A DNA stretch of 64,000 nt from Streptomyces canus (GTDB taxonomy: Bacteria; Actinomycetota; Actinomycetes; Streptomycetales; Streptomycetaceae): NCBI RefSeq assembly GCF_001514145.1, contig NZ_KQ948657.1, positions 366,614 through 430,613 on the forward strand, read 5' to 3'. Position 1 is the first letter of the stretch. Every line of letters starts with the position of its first letter. The translations under genes were made by a program, and so were the position numbers. The notes beneath the pieces are model-generated. The model worked only from the letters and a program-made list of their open reading frames with translations, made no database searches and was not told the DNA's origin. Of this stretch, positions 35,724-43,594 are shown piece after piece.

Positions 35724-36347
35724 TCAGTCGAACGCTACGACCAGGCGGACGCCGTCGTCGTCGAAGCGGTCGGCCAGGGCCTTCATCACAGCGAAGACGT
35801 GTGGCCAGTGTGTCGTCGGTCCCAGGACATCACCGACGGTCAGTGGTTTGTAGGCGCAGACCAAGGTGCCGGTGGTCCACTCGACGCGTTCCGAAGCGCT
35901 GTCCGAGTCGGCAGGCGGTACGCCCACCGTGGACAGGACTTCCGCAGGCCAGGGCCGAGATACGAGTTGGTGCCGTTGTATCGCCGGCTGCGACTTCTTG
36001 TGCCAGGTCACTCGGCCGACGAAGTCCGCCGGCCTGGTCGCGGGATCGATGGAGGCGAGTTCGGCCCAGCTGATCCAGCTCGCGCCGTCCATCTCGCCCT
36101 GCCCAACCCATGATCCGAGCGCTGAACGCATGCCGCTCGACAGGTCAGCGGGAAGGCCACGACCGGCTGCAAGCGGCCGGAAGCCCGCGTAGTTACGGAC
36201 ACCGAAGAGCAGGCCGAAGGCCGCATAGTCCCTCTCGTCGTACAGCGGCCACAGATCCATGGCGGTCACCCATGCTTCGCCGTCGTAGTAGTCGGTACCG
36301 ACGTGGGGATGACGGAACTCGATTCCGCCGTGGATGTCCGTGCCCAT
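35724..36347 (-). CDS. MGTDIHG-type hypothetical protein
   Basis: A 207-aa protein starting at ATG 36347 with MGTDIHGGIEFRHPHVG, an N-terminus I recall from a common family of uncharacterised actinomycete proteins (MGTDIHG...E.R). It contains Trp- and Tyr-rich segments (YYDGEAWVTAMDLWPLYDE, FGLLFGVRNYAGFRPLA) and no signal peptide or catalytic motif. The single-gene, stand-alone character resembles immunity or conflict cargo. The weak site AGGGTG precedes the start. Confidence 0.68.
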   Translation of the reverse strand: MGTDIHGGIEFRHPHVGTDYYDGEAWVTAMDLWPLYDERDYAAFGLLFGVRNYAGFRPLAAGRGLPADLSSGMRSALGSWVGQGEMDGASWISWAELASIDPATRPADFVGRVTWHKKSQPAIQRHQLVSRPWPAEVLSTVGVPPADSDSASERVEWTTGTLVCAYKPLTVGDVLGPTTHWPHVFAVMKALADRFDDDGVRLVVAFD

Positions 36348-36387
36348 GGTGGCGCACCCTAACGGCCTGGCCCGAGTGCCACAGTGA

Positions 36388-37028
36388 TTATCGGCGGCCT
36401 GCAGCGGAGACAGCCCGTGGCCGACGTGAGTTGTCAGACAGCGTCGACAGCCCACGGCGAGTCGGCCGGGAAAGGGGAGCCGCTCCGGCCCTCAGAGGCC
36501 GACTGGATGGCTGGAAAAGCCAATCTTGGTGTTGGTCACTCAGACAGTCACGCTCCCCAGGCGTGGCAAGGATGACGTCTGCGCCGGCGTCGCAGGGATG
36601 GTGGATGCGTCGCAGTTCCGTGTCCACAACCAGGACTTCGACGAGCGCCTCGCCTGCGACGGCTCGGAGTAGCTCGTCGAGGCAGCCGCGGTTCCACCGG
36701 CGGCGGTCGGCGTACAGACGTGTGTGGGTGTGGACTGTCCACCAGCCGATGCCGTCGGGATGCCGTGTCTGTCGTGGCGTCGTGGCGTCGTGGCGTCGTG
36801 GCGTCGGGTCGTCGGGTCGTCGGGTCGTCGGGTCGTCGGGTCGTCGGGTCGTCGGGTCGTCGGGTCGTCGAGGATCGTGTTGTACCGGTCCAGCACGATC
36901 GCGTACTCCTCCTCGGACTCCGGGTAGCGCTTCGAGTCGGGAAGGCTGTGGAAGCGAAACGTGTGAGCGACGGGAGGGCCCGACGGATGGTGTTCCCTCC
37001 ACAACGCCGCCAAGAGATCAGGGTCGAT
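36388..37028 (-). pseudogene. DUF3885-like gene, out of frame across an 8-bp repeat tract
   Basis: The 5' half (minus strand, from about 37028) reads DPDLLAALWREHHPSGPP then FRFHSLPDSKRYPESEEEY and IVLDRYNTILDD with GC-rich third positions. The 3' half reads GWWTVHTHTRLYADRRRW, ALVEVLVVDTELRRIHHP and ADVILATPGERDCLSDQHQDWL, resembling the C-terminus of DUF3885 proteins, and stops at 36388. Between them lie 12 copies of an 8-bp repeat, and the halves are in different frames; removing one unit (or adding two) would join them. As written, the 5' frame ends at 36540. The start is unclear: GGAGGAG precedes an ATC codon at 37028 where an ATG is expected; TTG 37013 is the nearest ordinary start. May be phase-off rather than dead. 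Confidence 0.62.
36771..36866. repeat. 12-unit 8-bp tandem repeat inside a coding region
   Basis: On the plus strand: four GTCGTGGC units (36771-36802) followed by eight perfect GTCGGGTC units (36803-36866), then a partial GTCG. On the coding strand the units give an open DPTTRRPD-type peptide in all three frames, so changes in unit number alter the downstream frame without creating stops in the tract. Confidence 0.95.
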
Positions 37029-37210
37029 GGCGGGACTCCTCCCTTGGCCGGAGCCACACCGACCGGACGGCAGGCTCTGTGCGGTCAGTCGAACGCCCCA
37101 ACGAGGCGTACGCCGTCCTCACCCGCCCCGACGCCGTGTGCCCGTTGGAATGGGCAGACATCAAGGAGCCCATACGCAGGCTCCGCTCCTCAGCGGAAAA
37201 ACCATCCTGG

Positions 37211-37942
37211 TCACTTGGCAACCGCCAGCTTGCTGAGCTTGTTCAGCTGTGCCTTGATGATCGCGTTCGGTACGTCAGCCGGCTCCTTGTCCTTCGGCCC
37301 GTCGGGACGGTGGAAGTTGGTGAACATGGCGACCGTGGCCCCTTGTCGAACAGCCACCACCGCATAGGGCACCCGGACCGGCTCCTCGCCCTCGAACGAC
37401 GCCAGCTGTGTGAGCCGGAGAGACACGGATTCATCGCCGTAGCCAGGATCGGGTCGGAGTTGGACCGCGTCGTAGTCGAAGTCCACCAGGATGTCCTTGA
37501 AGGTCTTGCACCGCTCGGCGGCCGTCCGCAACGCGTCGATCACTTGCTCGGCATCTCGTGGACTGTGCGACGAAAGGGTCATGTGCGCACCGGGTCCGTG
37601 GTCCTTCGGAAAAATGCTCCGGGCGATGCGCGCGGTGGCCGCGAAGCCACTGCTGCCGCCCACCGCGTGCATGACAGGCGCGCATTCGGCAGGGTCCGCC
37701 GTCTTGCGGGACGCAAAGGTGGCAGCGAGGGCCCGCTCCACTTCGTAGCCGCCGAGATCTGCGCCTGTGATCGTCGCCCGCTCCAGGTCCGTGTTGCTCA
37801 ACGGCTTGTCCTGTACACCGGACGTCCCTGTCGGCTCTGATGCTGCATCTGTCCGGGAGCCCTGCCCGGTTCCGCATCCGGCGAGCGCCAACGAGGTCAT
37901 GAGCATGGCAACCATGATGCCGACACCTGATTGGCGAACCAC
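37211..37942 (-). CDS. Lipoprotein with actinomycete sensor-like domain
   Basis: A 243-aa lipoprotein: signal peptide with lipobox SLALAGC, a linker rich in Ser/Thr, then a globular domain (LSNTDLERATITGADLGGYEVE, DPAECAPVMHAVGG, SIFPKDHGPGAHMTLSSHS) of the type found in many actinomycete lipoproteins and in extracellular parts of PknH-like kinases. GTG 37942 has GGTGGAG 5 bases upstream. It is similar in layout to the core lipoprotein at 60109. Third gene of the inserted segment; the 182 bp between it and the repeat gene hold nothing recognised. Confidence 0.78.
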   Translation of the reverse strand: MVRQSGVGIMVAMLMTSLALAGCGTGQGSRTDAASEPTGTSGVQDKPLSNTDLERATITGADLGGYEVERALAATFASRKTADPAECAPVMHAVGGSSGFAATARIARSIFPKDHGPGAHMTLSSHSPRDAEQVIDALRTAAERCKTFKDILVDFDYDAVQLRPDPGYGDESVSLRLTQLASFEGEEPVRVPYAVVAVRQGATVAMFTNFHRPDGPKDKEPADVPNAIIKAQLNKLSKLAVAK

Positions 37943-38096
37943 TGTTTCTCCACCCGTTTGATTCTGGAACGCGAGCCCTCTGCCCCGGCTCAACGCATTG
38001 AGTAGCACAGTAGTTCGCCCACGGGGAGGGAGATGGGTTATTGAAGCTCAGGGCGGCTCCGGGCCGTCGAACGAAAGGGCTGTGAGCGCGGCTTGA

Positions 38097-38549
38097 CGTG
38101 GATCAAATCGTCGTTCCTGTGGATGATGTACCGCTGCGGCTGGGGCGCCAAGAAGGGCAGGAGACTGTTCTCGCTGTCGAGATCACCCGAGATGGCTTCG
38201 AGTGGGCGCTGGCCACGCCTGTCTGTCGAGCTACACCCGCGGCGTCCACCCGGACCGCGCCACCTGGCAACGGCAGCTGAAACGCGCGCCCACCCGCGTG
38301 CAGTGGGACCCGGAGCGGGACCTGCACCTGCGACCGATGCCATACGGGTCCCTGCAACTCGGCCTCTCCGCTGAGGCCACACGACGCTACGCCGACGAGT
38401 GGACGGTCGCCATCCGCGACGTGACCCCACTCGCCCACGAGATCCACGCCCTTGTCAGCGGCGGGGACCAGGACTCCGCCGCCCGACTGCTGCCCCAGGA
38501 ACACCCCTATCCCATGGGGGATGAGCTACTTGCCCGGCTAGGCGGATGA
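38097..38549 (+). pseudogene. DUF4291 copy B, 3' half, frameshifted
   Basis: Continues copy B: WIKSSFLWMMYRCGWGAKK, then a shift at the KKGQE codons, QETVLAVEITRDGFEWAL, a second shift, and from 38211 CLSSYTRGVHPDRATWQRQL to PMGDELLARLGG-stop at 38549. Closely related to copy A over its whole length. At least two frameshifts plus the insertion show that this copy is dead. The 214 bp that follow (38550-38763) contain no recognised gene and end the accessory island. Confidence 0.82.
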
Positions 38550-38763
38550 CGGGCCGCTCCACTCGGCAGCCGTCAGCTGACTCGTACAGGAACGTGCCTA
38601 CTTACGCAGCCATCAGGCCATTGCCAGGTCGGTCCGGCATGGCCGCGGCAGCCGAGCGCGCTGACGCCGGACCCATGCGGCGCGCAGTGTCCGCCAGTCC
38701 TCGTCCTGACGCGCGACCCCGAGTCCCGCCCCGCCGCAGTCCGGTCGGTGTGCCTCCCGGTGG

Positions 38764-39585
38764 TCATCGCGGCTGTTCGAGGCTCTCGGCGGCGGTGCTG
38801 TCGGCATAGACCACGAGTGTCTGTTCCGGCGCTTCGGCCAGGTGGAACGCGGTGTACGCGTACTCGGTCGGGCCGTGCAGGGGGTGGTGCAGGCGTTTGC
38901 GGCCGCTGTGGCGAGGTTGGACGTCGTATCGGGGCCACCAGGCCCGTACTTCGGGGCTGCCTTCGTGCAGTTCCCGGACCAGGCGGGTGTAGCGGGGGTC
39001 GTCGGGGTGGCGGGTGGACAGGGTGCGGAGGCGGGCGAGGAGGCCGCGGGCCTCGGGTTTCCAGTCGATGACGACGGACCGGGCGACCGGCTCCAGGAAG
39101 ACCCAGCGAACGAAGTTGGGCGGGCGGCCGGTCTCATCGACGAGGCCCGGGAAGAGCGCTTCGGCCGCCTGGTTGTGGCTCAGGACGTCGTAGTTGCCGG
39201 CGATGACGTACGCCGGGTTCGGCTGGAGGAGGTGCGGGACCGCGGCCGCTTCCCTGGTGAGCGCCTCGGGCTCCTCGGGCCCGGGTGTCGACGGGCCGTG
39301 CCCGGCGAGGCGGAACAGGTGGTCACGCTCGTGCGCGTCGAGCCGCAGGGCCGCCGCGAGGGCGTCCAGCACCTGTTCGGAGGGGCGGACGTCCCGCCCC
39401 TGCTCCAGATACGTGTACCAAGTGGCACTCATTCCGGCCAGCAGGGCCAGTTCCTCCCGGCGCAGGCCCGGCGTCCGACGGCGGCCGGTGCGGGGCAGGC
39501 CGACCTCGTCGGGCGTGAGGCGTTCCCTGCGGCTGCGCAGGAAGCTGCCCAGTTGGCGGCGGCGGTCGGGCTGCTGCTCGGACAT
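38764..39585 (-). CDS. XRE-family regulator with MmyB-like ligand domain
   Basis: A 273-aa regulator: an N-terminal HTH ([49 protein letters not shown]) and a C-terminal MmyB/PAS-like ligand-binding domain (NPAYVIAGNYDVLSHNQAAEALFPG, HPDDPRYTRLVRELHEGSPEVRAWW). This architecture is very common in Streptomyces and usually regulates the divergent oxidoreductase, here the SDR at 39694. ATG 39585 is chosen with AGAGGTG upstream. Confidence 0.9.
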   Translation of the reverse strand: MSEQQPDRRRQLGSFLRSRRERLTPDEVGLPRTGRRRTPGLRREELALLAGMSATWYTYLEQGRDVRPSEQVLDALAAALRLDAHERDHLFRLAGHGPSTPGPEEPEALTREAAAVPHLLQPNPAYVIAGNYDVLSHNQAAEALFPGLVDETGRPPNFVRWVFLEPVARSVVIDWKPEARGLLARLRTLSTRHPDDPRYTRLVRELHEGSPEVRAWWPRYDVQPRHSGRKRLHHPLHGPTEYAYTAFHLAEAPEQTLVVYADSTAAESLEQPR

Positions 39586-39605
39586 GACGCGTAGCACCTC
39601 TGATT

Positions 39606-39637
39606 CCAGGATAAACACGCTCTGGATACCAGGTTAA
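39606..39637. promoter_or_regulatory. Direct repeats between XRE regulator and SDR gene
   Basis: CCAGGATAA (39606-39614) and CCAGGTTAA (39629-39637), 23 bp apart (about two helical turns), in the 108-bp divergent gap. They are candidate binding sites for the XRE regulator. Confidence 0.4.
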
Positions 39638-39693
39638 TGCCGGTCAAGACTGAGAGGGAGAGCTCAGACCGCACACCGCGAGAGGACCGCACC

Positions 39694-40440
39694 ATGGCCG
39701 AGACCGAAGGAATCCACGGCAAAGTCGTGGCCGTCACCGGAGCGAGCGGCGGCATCGGCCGGGCGACCGCCCTCCTGCTCGCCGAACGGGGGGCGCGGCT
39801 CGTGCTCGGCGCCCGTCGGACCGAGCGGCTGACGGACCTGGTGGCCCGGATCGAGAAGGCGGGCGGTACGGCCGTACAGATCCGCACCGACGTGACCCGG
39901 CGGGACGACCTGCACGCCCTGGTCGCGCTGGCCCGTGAGTCCTTCGGCCGGCTCGACGTCCTCGTCGGCAACGCCGGGGTCGGCACCATCTCGCCCCTCG
40001 ACGATCTGCGCGTCGAGGAGTGGGACCACATGGTCGACGTCAACGTGAAGGGTGTGCTGCACGGGATCGGTGCCGCGCTGCCCGTCTTCCGGGCGCAGGG
40101 CAGCGGTCACTTCATCACCGTCGCGTCCACGGCCGCGTTCCGGATCGTCCCGACCATGGCGGTCTACGCCGGTACGAAGTTCGCGGTCCGGGCCATCTGC
40201 GAGGGGCTGCGCCAGGAGGCCGGCGAGTCTGTGCGGGTGACCACGGTCTCGCCCGGTCCCGTCGCGACCGAGTTCGCCGAAGCGTCCTCCAACAGCCGGG
40301 TCAGGGCGGAGATCACGAGGATGCGGGACGAGATCGCGATCCCTCCCGACGCGATCGCCCGGGCCATCGCGTTCGCGGTCGAGCAGCCCGCGACGGTCGA
40401 CGTGAGCGAGATCGTCGTACGGCCCACCGCGCAGGCCTGA
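39694..40440 (+). CDS. Short-chain dehydrogenase/reductase (SDR)
   Basis: A 248-aa classical SDR: NAD(P)-binding TGASGGIGRA near residue 14, GNAGVG, catalytic Ser in TVASTAAF and YAGTKFAVR for the Tyr-x3-Lys pair, and SPGPVATEF. The Arg-rich region after the first strand (LGARRTERL) favours NADP(H). ATG 39694 follows GAGAGGA. Divergent from its presumed XRE regulator. Substrate unknown. Confidence 0.92.
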   Translation: MAETEGIHGKVVAVTGASGGIGRATALLLAERGARLVLGARRTERLTDLVARIEKAGGTAVQIRTDVTRRDDLHALVALARESFGRLDVLVGNAGVGTISPLDDLRVEEWDHMVDVNVKGVLHGIGAALPVFRAQGSGHFITVASTAAFRIVPTMAVYAGTKFAVRAICEGLRQEAGESVRVTTVSPGPVATEFAEASSNSRVRAEITRMRDEIAIPPDAIARAIAFAVEQPATVDVSEIVVRPTAQA

Positions 40441-40470
40441 TCGCGACCCGCCGGAGGGGATCATGGCGGG

Positions 40471-41064
40471 ATGACGGAACTCTCCCCTTATCAGCGGGAC
40501 TTGCGGGACCGGCTGTCGTCGGTCCCCGTGCTTCCCGCGCCTGCTCCCTGGCAGCCGGTGTTCGAGCCGTGCGCGGCCGTAGGAGGGCTGCTCGGTATCG
40601 GGTTCGCCACGCACCCCGACAGCGGCAACGACCTGCTGATGGTCGTCTCGACCGCCGGTCACGGTCTCTTCGACGCCGTCACCGGCGAGAGGATCGCCCG
40701 CGACCGGGACCCCGATCCCGAGACCGGCACGCCGGATGCGGCAGTGGATCTGACCTGCCCGGGCCTCGGACCGGTCGCCGGCAGCAGGGTGCACATCGCC
40801 GGGCTGTACGGCGGTGGACTCCACTCCACCACCGCCGACGGCTGGCACGTGGAGGTCGTCTCGCCGGTCTGGCCCAACGACCGTGTCCTGCTCTCCCGCG
40901 GCAGCGGCATGCCCCACCGTGGTCCGCACGGCGAGCGGTGGTGGCACGTCTTCCACTCCCACTACTCCGAACTCCGGGCCGTGGGCTTCTCCCCCTCCGG
41001 CCGTACCCTCGCCGTGGCGACGAGCAGCGACGTGACCCTGTGGAGGCGCCCGCCGCGCCCGTGA
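40471..41064 (+). CDS. Hypothetical protein with a WD40-like terminal blade
   Basis: A 197-aa soluble protein (MTELSPYQRDLRDRL) ending in ELRAVGFSPSGRTLAVATSSDVTLW, the signature of one WD40/beta-propeller blade; the middle (LLMVVSTAGHGLFDAVTGERIARD) has blade-like strands too. Too short for a full propeller, so perhaps a partial or degenerate one. 30 bp downstream of the SDR and on the same strand. Function unknown. Confidence 0.72.
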   Translation: MTELSPYQRDLRDRLSSVPVLPAPAPWQPVFEPCAAVGGLLGIGFATHPDSGNDLLMVVSTAGHGLFDAVTGERIARDRDPDPETGTPDAAVDLTCPGLGPVAGSRVHIAGLYGGGLHSTTADGWHVEVVSPVWPNDRVLLSRGSGMPHRGPHGERWWHVFHSHYSELRAVGFSPSGRTLAVATSSDVTLWRRPPRP

Positions 41065-41133
41065 TTCGCATTCGGTGCCCTTGACCTTGACACCGTGGCA
41101 AGCCCTTCACTGCCTGCTCAGGAGGTGGTCTCG

Positions 41134-41835
41134 GTGACCATGACGGAACAGGACCAGGGACCGGAACAGGAGCAGGAGCAGGACGCGGGGGCGATGCCGG
41201 CGCTCCGGGGGCTGGAGGACGGTCGTTCGTCCGTGCGGCTGCGGGCGGCCCTCGCGGTCGGTACGGCGCCGGACCCGCGGTTCGTCGACAAGCTCGTCGA
41301 GCGGTGCGCGGTCGAGCCCGAGTTCTTCGTCCGGGACATGCTCACCTGGGCCCTCACCCGCCACCCGGTGTCCGTGACGCTCCCCGCGCTGCTCCGCGAA
41401 GTCGGCTCGGAGCGTGCACAGGCGCGGAGCCAGGCGTTGCACACGCTGTCCAAGATCAGGGACCGGCGGGCGTGGCCGGCGATCACCAGGGCGCTCCTGT
41501 CCGACGGCGACGACGAGGTGGCGCGCAGTGCCTGGCGGACCGCGGTCGTGCTGGTGCCGGAGGGCGAGGAGTCCGGGTTGGCGACGGCGCTGGCGACGCA
41601 GCTCGGCCGTGGTGAGCGGGAGACGCAGCTGAGTCTCAGCAGGGCGCTGGTCGCGCTGGGTGAGGTCGTACTGCCGGTTCTGCGGGACGCGACGACGGCC
41701 GCTGACCGGCAGGTGCGCACGCACGCGCTCGCCACGGAACGGCTGCTGCGCGACCCTGATGCCGGATTCGAGTTCGCGATCGAGGAGGCGAAGCGTGCAG
41801 TGGCCCTCGGCGGGGACGTCCAGGAGGGACGATAG
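41134..41835 (+). CDS. HEAT-repeat protein
   Basis: A 233-aa protein: a short acidic Gln/Glu tail (QGPEQEQEQDAGA) followed by HEAT repeats (VRLRAALAVGTAPDPRFVDKLVERC, RRAWPAITRALLSDGDDEVARSAWRTAVVL, LPVLRDATTAADRQVRTHALATERLL). GTG 41134 lies 8 bases after GGAGG; ATG 41140 is an alternative. It ends three bases before the MerR-HEAT gene, so the two HEAT proteins are co-expressed and may bind each other. Confidence 0.82.
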   Translation: MTMTEQDQGPEQEQEQDAGAMPALRGLEDGRSSVRLRAALAVGTAPDPRFVDKLVERCAVEPEFFVRDMLTWALTRHPVSVTLPALLREVGSERAQARSQALHTLSKIRDRRAWPAITRALLSDGDDEVARSAWRTAVVLVPEGEESGLATALATQLGRGERETQLSLSRALVALGEVVLPVLRDATTAADRQVRTHALATERLLRDPDAGFEFAIEEAKRAVALGGDVQEGR

Positions 41836-41838
41836 GGC

Positions 41839-42843
41839 GTGTTGATCGGTGAGGTGGCGCGACGGTCCGGGGTCAGTGCCCGCATGCTCAGGCACTACGA
41901 GTCGCTCGGCCTGCTGCGCCCTTCGGGTCGTACGGGTTCCGGCTACCGGGAGTACTCCGGCGACGACATCCGGCGGATCTTCCACATCGAGAGCCTGAGG
42001 TCACTGGGACTGTCGCTGCGTGAGATCGGGCGCGCGCTCGACGATCCCGGCTTCACCCCCTCGGCGCTCGTCGACGACCTCATCCGTCAGACGCGCGAAC
42101 GCATCGCGGCCGAGACCGAGCTGCTCACGCGGCTCCGCCGGATCGATGCCGCGGCACCCGCCGACTGGGCGGACGTACTCCAGGTCGTCGTGATGCTCCG
42201 GGCGCTGGGGTCGAAGAGCGCCGCCGCCCGCCAGCGCGCCGCGCTGTCCTCGATCGACGAGATCCGCGTGCCGGTGGAGGCCCTGGTCGACGCGGCCCTC
42301 AGGGAGACGGATCCGAACGTCGCCGGAGCCCTTCGGTGGGCGCTGGCACGATCGGGCGACGGCAGCGCGGCACTGCTGGCGGAGGGTCTGGGCTCACCGT
42401 CGGCCGCGGTACGGGAACGGGCCGTCCGGTCCCTCGCCGAGATGCCGGGTGAGCAGTCCACCGCCGGGCTGCGGGCCGCTCTCGCGGACCCCGATGCCGT
42501 GGTCCGCGGCCAGGCGGCCCTGGCGCTCGGTACGCGGGGCGTGGCCGATGCCGTCCCAGCGCTCATCGACATGATCGTGGCGGGCCCGAACGACACCGAC
42601 GCGGCCGACGCGCTGAGCATGCTGGCAAGCGACACCGAGACCGCGGATCGGATCGCCACCGGGCTCGTCGACCGCCTCACCCACGACGCCGCCGGGGCGC
42701 CCGCCCGCGCCCGGCTGACCCAGGCGCTGGCGGACATCCCCGGAGCCACGGCCGCACGCGCCCTCGTGGAGCTGTCGTACGACGGGGACCGTGCCGTCGC
42801 GCTGACCGCGACGTATCTGCTTCGGCTCCGCGAGGCACGGTGA
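41839..42843 (+). CDS. MerR-type regulator fused to HEAT repeats
   Basis: A 334-aa protein. Residues 1-70 are a MerR winged helix (LIGEVARRSGVSARMLRHYESLGLL, YREYSGDDIRRIFHIESLRSLGLSLREIGRAL). From about 125 the protein is built of HEAT repeats (VRERAVRSLAEMPGEQSTAGLRAALADPDAVVRGQAALALG). HEAT repeats in place of a small-molecule sensor suggest that the inducer is a protein. GTG 41839, with CAGGAGG in the end of the upstream gene. I know of no characterised member. Confidence 0.85.
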   Translation: MLIGEVARRSGVSARMLRHYESLGLLRPSGRTGSGYREYSGDDIRRIFHIESLRSLGLSLREIGRALDDPGFTPSALVDDLIRQTRERIAAETELLTRLRRIDAAAPADWADVLQVVVMLRALGSKSAAARQRAALSSIDEIRVPVEALVDAALRETDPNVAGALRWALARSGDGSAALLAEGLGSPSAAVRERAVRSLAEMPGEQSTAGLRAALADPDAVVRGQAALALGTRGVADAVPALIDMIVAGPNDTDAADALSMLASDTETADRIATGLVDRLTHDAAGAPARARLTQALADIPGATAARALVELSYDGDRAVALTATYLLRLREAR

Positions 42844-42886
42844 CGGATCTCGCGGCAGCGGAGCAGGCCTGCGGTGCGCCTCGCGG

Positions 42887-43399
42887 TCAGCCCTCCGCGC
42901 GGGCGGGCAGCCGCCATCCCGGCCGCGGGAAGTGGCAGGTGTAACCGTCCGGGTACCGCTGGAGGTAGTCCTGGTGCTCCGGCTCGGCCTCCCAGAAGGG
43001 GCCCACCGGCTCCACCTCGGTGACGACCTTGCCCGGCCACAGACCGGAGGCGTCGACGTCCGCGATGGTGTCCTCGGCGATCCGCTTCTGCTCGTCGTCC
43101 ACGTAGTAGATCGCCGAGCGGTAGCTGAGGCCGATGTCGTTTCCCTGGCGGTTCTTGGTGCTCGGGTCGTGGATCTGGAAGAAGAACTCCAGGAGCGTGC
43201 GGAAGTCGGTCTTCTCGGAGTCGAAGAGGATCTCGATGGCCTCGGCGTGCGTGCCGTGGTTACGGTACGTCGCGTTCGGCACGTCACCGCCGGTGTATCC
43301 CACCCTGGTCGCCGTGACGCCCGGGAGCCGGCGGATCAGTTCCTCCATGCCCCAGAAGCATCCGCCCGCCAACACGGCCCTCTGTGTCTGCGTGGCCAT
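42887..43399 (-). CDS. msrA2: Second MsrA, short type
   Basis: A 170-aa peptide-methionine (S)-S-oxide reductase: [10 protein letters not shown] (catalytic Cys14), [38 protein letters not shown] and [17 protein letters not shown]. It lacks the two-cysteine tail of the long msrA at 24694, so its recycling differs. It is not part of the island. ATG 43399. Confidence 0.93.
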   Translation of the reverse strand: MATQTQRAVLAGGCFWGMEELIRRLPGVTATRVGYTGGDVPNATYRNHGTHAEAIEILFDSEKTDFRTLLEFFFQIHDPSTKNRQGNDIGLSYRSAIYYVDDEQKRIAEDTIADVDASGLWPGKVVTEVEPVGPFWEAEPEHQDYLQRYPDGYTCHFPRPGWRLPARAEG

Positions 43400-43594
43400 T
43401 GCGGCCCTCCCATTCTGTCGGCTCGGTCAGTCGGGCGACTCTGCTCGCACGTCACCGGCATTCTGTGCCCACCCTCCTCAACGCACGAGGGTTCCGGACG
43501 ATTCCGGGCCACCCGATCGACCTCGACGTGGTCCCGGAGTGCTTCGGCAGGGCGTTGGTAGCCTTCGTGACCACTGCCGGAGGGGGAGTCGATC

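Larger units (their letters stand above)
35594..38096. mobile_element. 2.5-kb insertion splitting DUF4291 copy B
   Basis: The DNA between the two halves of copy B, bounded by TGA on both sides (35591-35593 and 38094-38096). It carries three minus-strand genes: a 207-aa unknown, the repeat-containing gene and a lipoprotein. No transposase or terminal inverted repeat is visible, so how it entered is unknown. The limits are set only by the break in DUF4291 similarity. Confidence 0.6.

Noticed and set aside
36771..36866. Repeat tract considered as a CRISPR or direct-repeat origin
   Set aside because: Units are 8 bp, contiguous and without spacers; the tract lies inside a coding region.
37029..37210. 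Plus-strand reading AYAVLTRPDAVCPLEWADIKEPIRR considered as a gene relic
   Set aside because: Protein-like for about 40 codons but no start, stop context or known family; too short to support.
25366..38549. Island considered as a prophage or integrative conjugative element
   Set aside because: No integrase, replication, structural or transfer gene is visible; cargos are isolated single genes.
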